Source of the DNA: Armatimonadota bacterium | GTDB lineage: Bacteria > Armatimonadota > Abditibacteriia > CG2-30-59-28 | Assembly (NCBI GenBank): GCA_016199605.1 | Contig: JACQGJ010000705.1 | Span: 1 to 9,533, forward strand | Length of the DNA: 9,533 nucleotides | Direction: 5' to 3' | Part shown: positions 5,490 to 9,533 of the stretch, piece after piece | Numbering within the stretch: the first letter of the stretch is position 1 | Layout: every line of letters begins with the position of its first letter | Translations under genes and position numbers: made by a program | Notes under the pieces: generated by a model | What the model saw: only the letters and a program-made list of their open reading frames with translations | The model's database searches: none | Told to the model about the DNA's origin: nothing

Positions 5490-7828
5490 CTTGTCTCTCC
5501 CCCCTTCTCCTTCTTAAACACCTCTGCAAACTTGCGAGCCTCGCGGGCCAGTGGATGGTGAGGATACCGGCGGGCCACCTCGTGCATGAGGTGGATTGAC
5601 TCATCCCATGAGTCGTGGCGCTTGTTTTCGTCGGACCACCATGCGTTGAAGTTCGCCAACCAGCGCGCACAGCAGGCGGCGCGGTAGAGAGCCTGCGGAG
5701 CGACCGGCGAATGAGGGTAGCGCCGAGCAATCATCAGACAGATCTTCTTCGCCCGCGCATAGACCTCGTGGCTGTGCATGTGATTCCGCGCCGCCGTGTT
5801 GTCCTGCCGCGTCGCATGGTCAGCGTTCCACCAGAAGTCAAAGGCCAGCTCACGCTCCTGCTGCCACAGCGCCGAATTGTAGAGCAGCAGGTTCCCGTGT
5901 GTGTAATAGTAGGAAGCGTACCGATAGAGAGCGGCGGCTTTCTCATCGGTAGACCTTGCGACCGCACCGGCTCGCTGGAGCGCCTCCAGATCATGCCCCG
6001 CGATCAATGGATCGGGGCTGGCCTTTGCAGCCCACTCGCGCCGTCCCTTGCTGTATTTCTCGTACCTGGCACGCGGAATGCGCTTCAGCCAGCGTTCCGA
6101 CTGCCGCCACCGTTCTTCCCGCAGATAGCGAATGCCCAGTGAGTACGCGATCAGATCGAGTTGTGGATGACGAGGGTGGCGGGACAGGAAGGCTTCCATC
6201 TCTCGCGTGGTCATCCGCGCGTCCAGCAGAAAGGCAATGTCCGCGCGATACCCAAGCGCGAAATAGAACTCCAGTGCCCTACCGAGGTCGCCGACCACTT
6301 CATAGAGAATCGCCAACTCCTCGCGCCCCCCGTGCCGCAGAGGACTGTTGGGGAAGCGGCGGATCAGTTCGTTGAAGTCGGCGAGGGCGGCGCGGTAGCG
6401 TTTCAGCTTGTGCAGGGTCGCGCCGCGAACGTACAGCGCACGGTCTGAGGGGTGTGGGCGCATCGCGCGGTTTGCCCACTGCAGCGCCTTTCCGTATTGC
6501 CGTCGCTGGTAGTAGACCTCCGCCAGACGCACCTCCACCATCGGCGGTAAGGAATGGTATGGCGACCGGTCCCTGCCAGCAACCGCGTCTGCCAGACGAG
6601 CAAGATTCGCGAGGTCTGCGGGATCGTTATCACAATGGTACAGGCGGTAGTAAATGTACGGTGCGGCGAGGTCAGACTGGCGCAACAGCAAGCGCGAAAA
6701 CCTGTAGGCGTCGGTGGGAGACAGCAGCTTCCTTGTGCTGTCGATGCAATCCACAGCGCTCCGATATTCCTCAAAGTTACCTGCGTTGGACAGTCTCCTC
6801 AGATACTCCGCCAGAAGTCGCACCCGCACCTTGCCTGACTCCCGGCGCGCCTTGCCCTTATTCTGGCGATGCATCTCTCGGCAGACAGTCTCAACCGACG
6901 GCAAATCGCCCAGCGCAAAGTAGAGGGGCAGAGCCTTGTGGTACTGCTTTGCCAGATAGTGAAGCCGCGCCCGCAGGCCGAGGACGGACCGACGGAAGCG
7001 CGTCTGCGGGAATTGCCTCACCAACTGCTCCAGGGCTTTCTTCCCCGCCTCCATCCGCCGCGCCTTGGGATCATCGGGGAACAGCCCGCAGCGGGCAATC
7101 ATGATGAGAGCGGCTTCGCGTTTGACACGATGCGGGAACTCCCGGAGGAGTTGCTGGTAGAGCGCCACGGCACGAGGATGGTGTCCCCACTCGTACTCCA
7201 GCGATGCCAGTTGATAGAGCGCATGCTCGCGAAGAAAGCCCGCCGAGCCGTTTGCTCGGACGCTTTGAAAGACCCCCTGCGCCTCCGTCAACTTCTCATC
7301 CTCGCAAAGCGCCACCCCACGGAGATAGAAAGACAACGCGCTGGCGAACTGTGGAGCCAGCGGCGGCTTCATCGCCTCCACTTGTCGCAGCACCTCCACA
7401 CGGTCGCGCAGACTGCCAGTCCACCGGAACTCTCTTGCCACCTGCTCGTACGCTCGTCGCGCTTCCGTCCACCGGCTTTTGCGCACCAACTCGGCCGCAC
7501 GCTGGTGCATTTCTTTTCGCGCGCGGTCACGCGTCTCCCAAGCGTCGTCGAGTTGCTCCTCGTTCAACACCCCGCCCTTTGCATCGCCTATCCCATAGGC
7601 GTCTTTCAGCGGCCGGTCGTCATACTCGCCGCGCCAGTTCAAAACCGCGCGCCGGGGCGGGATGCCAAAGTCCGGCGAACCGCTGTGGAAGTGGATGGAG
7701 TGGTACTGCTCCGGGATATGCGCCTGGGAGGGCAAGTCATAGCAGATCAACAACAGCGCCACCACGGATGCGAACGCCCGATGTGGCGATTTGAACATGC
7801 TGGCGACTGTTCGCACGACGAGCCTCAC
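5483..7828 (-). CDS. Exported TPR-repeat protein, intact copy of the tandem module
   Basis: This is a large helical-repeat protein, about 781 residues from the start chosen here. A signal peptide is clear (FKSPHRAFASVVALLLICYD, cleavage likely after SQA). The mature N-terminus is His-rich (HIPEQYHSIHFH). TPR-like helices follow through most of the length, for example HALYQLASLEYEWGHHPRA and RALYVRGATLHKLKRYRAAL. The last 140 residues are nearly superimposable on the paralogue at 8483-9533 and carry GNLLLYN, HxxxHE, PQALYRAACC, FNAWW and ARRYPH. GTG at 7828 is chosen because GAGGGGG lies 9 nt upstream and the promoter candidate at 7863-7891 would start transcripts near 7856. ATG at 7798 gives a more compact signal peptide, and the frame is open to GTG 7903. 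TPRs suggest a protein-binding scaffold outside the cytoplasm; the partner is unknown. Confidence 0.87.
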   Translation of the reverse strand: MRLVVRTVASMFKSPHRAFASVVALLLICYDLPSQAHIPEQYHSIHFHSGSPDFGIPPRRAVLNWRGEYDDRPLKDAYGIGDAKGGVLNEEQLDDAWETRDRARKEMHQRAAELVRKSRWTEARRAYEQVAREFRWTGSLRDRVEVLRQVEAMKPPLAPQFASALSFYLRGVALCEDEKLTEAQGVFQSVRANGSAGFLREHALYQLASLEYEWGHHPRAVALYQQLLREFPHRVKREAALIMIARCGLFPDDPKARRMEAGKKALEQLVRQFPQTRFRRSVLGLRARLHYLAKQYHKALPLYFALGDLPSVETVCREMHRQNKGKARRESGKVRVRLLAEYLRRLSNAGNFEEYRSAVDCIDSTRKLLSPTDAYRFSRLLLRQSDLAAPYIYYRLYHCDNDPADLANLARLADAVAGRDRSPYHSLPPMVEVRLAEVYYQRRQYGKALQWANRAMRPHPSDRALYVRGATLHKLKRYRAALADFNELIRRFPNSPLRHGGREELAILYEVVGDLGRALEFYFALGYRADIAFLLDARMTTREMEAFLSRHPRHPQLDLIAYSLGIRYLREERWRQSERWLKRIPRARYEKYSKGRREWAAKASPDPLIAGHDLEALQRAGAVARSTDEKAAALYRYASYYYTHGNLLLYNSALWQQERELAFDFWWNADHATRQDNTAARNHMHSHEVYARAKKICLMIARRYPHSPVAPQALYRAACCARWLANFNAWWSDENKRHDSWDESIHLMHEVARRYPHHPLAREARKFAEVFKKEKGGETRW

Positions 7829-7862
7829 AGCGCACCACCCCCTCTCTATTCGGGATATCGTG

Positions 7863-7891
7863 ATTGTAACAAGATCGAGGGGTTTGAAGAA
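7863..7891 (-). promoter_or_regulatory. Candidate promoter for the intact TPR module
   Basis: On the minus strand TTCTTC (7891-7886) and TACAAT (7868-7863) are separated by 17 bp. The -10 is good, the -35 weak. Transcription would start near 7856, about 28 nt before the GTG at 7828. If used, the longer frame starting at 7903 is not translated from this transcript. The weak -35 together with the upstream palindrome would suit an activator-dependent promoter. Confidence 0.4.
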
Positions 7892-7916
7892 TAGATGCAT
7901 CACTTCTCACGAACGC

Positions 7917-7937
7917 CGCAGTGTTGTCAACACTGCG
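7917..7937. promoter_or_regulatory. Perfect palindrome with 10-bp arms, operator-like
   Basis: CGCAGTGTTG (7917-7926) and CAACACTGCG (7928-7937) are exact inverted complements around one base. The centre lies about 71 bp upstream of the predicted transcription start of the intact TPR gene, a position typical of activator sites. It could instead fold as a 9-bp hairpin at the end of the upstream module, but no U-tract follows on either strand, so a protein-binding site is favoured. Confidence 0.5.
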
Positions 7938-7953
7938 ACATCCTGCGACATCC
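7934..7953. repeat. Perfect 10-bp tandem duplication beside the palindrome
   Basis: TGCGACATCC occurs twice in direct succession (7934-7943 and 7944-7953). The first copy overlaps the right arm of the palindrome. It lies between the pseudogene stop and the TPR gene and looks like replication slippage, or a repeated half-site. Confidence 0.8.
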
Positions 7954-7970
7954 TGACAGGTCCCTCGTTA

Positions 7971-8489
7971 CTAATCAGCCCTGAATATCTCACTACCACA
8001 CTTCATCTCCCGCCCGTCCTCCGACCAGATGAGAAGCGCCGGATTGCATCATCGGGTCGGGCATTGACTTGACTGGTAGAAACGCGCGCAGAGTTACGGC
8101 TTTCAGGTCGACAACACAAGTCGTCCAACGGAGGCGGCAGACGGTTACCTTGTTCTCCGATTACTGGAACTGAGGAATGCAATGAGTGGCGAACGCGACA
8201 CGACCGAGGTCATGCCCGCCCGCTTCCGAGCCATCGACTAACCAGTGGCTGGTGTTGAGTGGCGACACGACCTTCCTACGGGACAGCGCCTCCACCGCCG
8301 CGCGAGGCAAACCGACGCCTCGTCGGCGATGTCACGGAAGGCTGCTTCCTTCGATAGTTTCCTCAACTCCGTGATCGCCCGTTCAATGCCTGAGAAGGAA
8401 GCCAGGACCGCGCGGACTTGCAGGATGAGAGGGGAGTCGGGGTTGAGTTTCTTCAGCAGGCGAGTCAATTCGTTCAATCCAATCACCAC
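7971..8489 (-). pseudogene. Decayed paralogue of the membrane-anchored module protein
   Basis: Three reading segments together match the protein encoded at 4614-5489. Segment one starts at GTG 8489, overlaps the upstream TPR stop by 7 nt and reads LLKKLNPDSPLILQVRAVL, then FRDIADEAS (compare LLERLNPHDPAVLKVRAGL, then NIAAEAL). After a frameshift near 8300-8320 the second reads GGHDLGRVAFATH, then RWTTCVVDLK and LRAFLPVKSMPD (compare WRHDLGKVAFATQ, RWTIWVADIK and LRAFFPSKPMPD), interrupted by an in-frame TAA at 8163-8161. A further shift near 8040-8050 restores the first frame, which reads PALLIWSEDGREMKCGSEIF to TAG at 7973-7971 (compare SALLAWSADGKQLKCGGETF). The first 95 or so residues, including the membrane anchor, are missing. 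By sight it cannot make a functional product. Confidence 0.85.
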
Positions 8490-9533
8490 CGTTGCCTCCT
8501 CTCCTTCTCAAACACCGCGGCATACTTGCGTGCTTTGGGAGCAAGCCGATCATGCGGGTAGCGCCGAGCCATTTCGTTCATCAACCGCACCGATTCTTTC
8601 CAGAAGCTGTGACGGCTGTTCTCATCGCGCCACCAGCCATTGAAATCGGCCAGCCGGCGAGAGCAACAGGCGGCGCGGTAGAGAGCCTTGGGCGCGACGG
8701 ACGAGCGCGGATAGCGACGGACGATCTTGAGACAAATCTCTCGCGCGCGGTTGAGGCATTCATGCTCATATTGGTGTTTGTGCGCGGCGATGTCGTCCTG
8801 CCTTGAGGCGTGACCCGTTCCCCAGAAGAAGCCGAAATTGTGAGCCCGCACTCCCTGCCAGAGGGGAGCGTTGTATAGCAGCAGGTTGCGCCGCGCGTAG
8901 TAGTAAGTGGCCTGGGAGTAGAGAGCCTGGGCTTTCGCTTCGGAAGTGTGAGCAGCCGTCACAGCCGCTTTCAGTCGCCTGAGGTCGTGAATGGTCTTCA
9001 AAGGATCATACTCGATACTCAGCCTTTGCACATCCTCCAAGATGGGCCATTCAGTCTTCCACTTTTCGGTCCTCAACCTTTGCAGCGCCTGTGGCGATAG
9101 CCGATCGAAGGATCTTTCTGCACGGTCAAGCTTGTCCGCCCGCAGATAGCGCATTCCCAGAGAATAGATCAGCAGGCGACGCCGGGGATGACGGGGATGC
9201 GAGGCGAGGTATCTGCTTGTGTCCGCCGTGCTCATTCGGGCGTCGAGGAAGTAGGCGACATCAGCGTGGTAGTTGAGAGCGAAGTATTGATCCAGCGCCT
9301 TGCCAAGTTGACCGCGGTCTTCGTAGAGCATGGCCAGTTGTTCATGAGCGGCCGGCGCCAGGTAGGTTCGCGGATACCGTCTCAGGAGAGTCTCAAAATC
9401 AGCAATAGCCTCGCGTCGCCTTTTCAGTTGGGACTTCGCCAATCCACGCAGGAAGTAGGCGAGGTCGCGACCGGCACTCCTGTTGCGTCGGTTCAGCGAA
9501 GTTAGCGCATGATTCGCCCAGCGCAGCGACTTG
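8483..9533 (-). CDS. TPR-repeat protein, second copy of the module (5' end beyond the window)
   Basis: The frame is open from TGA (8485-8483) to the right edge, so only the C-terminal 349 or so residues are visible and the start lies outside. It aligns with the C-terminal half of the protein at 5483-7828 without large gaps: KSLRWAN versus KALQWAN, YFLDARMST versus FLLDARMTT, HPRHPRRRLLIYSLGMRYLR versus HPRHPQLDLIAYSLGIRYLR, RNLLLYN versus GNLLLYN, PKALYRAACC versus PQALYRAACC, FNGWW versus FNAWW and MARRYPH versus VARRYPH. TPR helices dominate, and conserved HxxxHE and adjacent Cys residues are kept. The frame is undamaged here although the gene overlapping its 3' end is a pseudogene. Its final codons carry the GGAGAGGAGG ribosome-binding site for that gene. 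An internal TTG at 9442 is not the real start, since homology continues upstream. Confidence 0.87.
   Translation of the reverse strand, partial: KSLRWANHALTSLNRRNRSAGRDLAYFLRGLAKSQLKRRREAIADFETLLRRYPRTYLAPAAHEQLAMLYEDRGQLGKALDQYFALNYHADVAYFLDARMSTADTSRYLASHPRHPRRRLLIYSLGMRYLRADKLDRAERSFDRLSPQALQRLRTEKWKTEWPILEDVQRLSIEYDPLKTIHDLRRLKAAVTAAHTSEAKAQALYSQATYYYARRNLLLYNAPLWQGVRAHNFGFFWGTGHASRQDDIAAHKHQYEHECLNRAREICLKIVRRYPRSSVAPKALYRAACCSRRLADFNGWWRDENSRHSFWKESVRLMNEMARRYPHDRLAPKARKYAAVFEKERRQRW

Noticed and set aside
6869..7894. A 341-codon open frame on the + strand
   Set aside because: It is the antisense of the TPR gene. The minus strand carries the signal peptide, TPR pattern and a paralogue, while this frame is rich in Arg, Pro, His and Leu and has no family-like motif.
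7925..7930. TTGACA on the minus strand inside the palindrome as a -35 box
   Set aside because: No -10-like hexamer lies at 16-18 bp spacing; the sites there read GAGAAG, AGAAGT or GAAGTG.
1..9533. CRISPR array, insertion sequence, phage or toxin-antitoxin genes
   Set aside because: No regularly spaced repeats, transposase or integrase motifs, or small paired toxin-antitoxin frames were seen on either strand.

Overview
This is a bacterial window of moderately high GC content, with Shine-Dalgarno (SD) sites, frequent non-ATG starts and sigma70-type promoters. A LarB/LarC pair, RsmI and a 30-residue AURKAIP1/COX24-type basic protein fit a free-living bacterium from a lineage such as Armatimonadota, Planctomycetota/Verrucomicrobiota or a related group. 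The phylum cannot be fixed from sequence alone, and I see no phage, IS or CRISPR signature.

Left part, + strand (1-3071). A 17-codon ORF with a strong SD and a GC-rich hairpin precede a consensus-like promoter (TTGACG-17-TAGAAT). The promoter leads into larB and larC, two of the enzymes that make the nickel-pincer nucleotide cofactor; larE and larA are not in the window. A second promoter (TTGACA-17-TAGAAT), whose -10 box overlaps the larC stop codon, serves a secreted discoidin-like (F5/8 type C) protein with a C-terminal coiled coil.

Middle part, - strand (3114-4241). rsmI, a 16S rRNA 2'-O-methyltransferase gene, lies downstream of a 30-codon, extremely basic ribosomal-type protein gene. 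A near-perfect promoter (TTGACG-17-TATAAT) precedes the small gene. A 14-bp perfect GC hairpin sits between the two genes, 10 nt from the rsmI start. Both genes concern the small ribosomal subunit, so they form a plausible translation operon.

Right part, - strand (4614-9533). Here is a two-gene module of unrecognised function: a large exported TPR-repeat protein overlapping by 7 nt with a single-pass membrane-anchored protein that ends in a PD40-like strand motif. A second copy of the module lies directly upstream on the same strand. Its TPR gene is intact as far as the window shows, but runs off the right edge. Its partner gene is a pseudogene (7971-8489): N-terminally deleted, frameshifted twice in a compensating way and carrying an in-frame TAA. 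This tandem duplication with one-sided decay is the most distinctive feature of the window. A perfect 10-bp-arm palindrome lies between the two copies, upstream of the promoter candidate of the intact one.

The larBC genes, the ribosomal pair and the TPR modules look like three independent transcription units. Functional links among them are not visible in the sequence.
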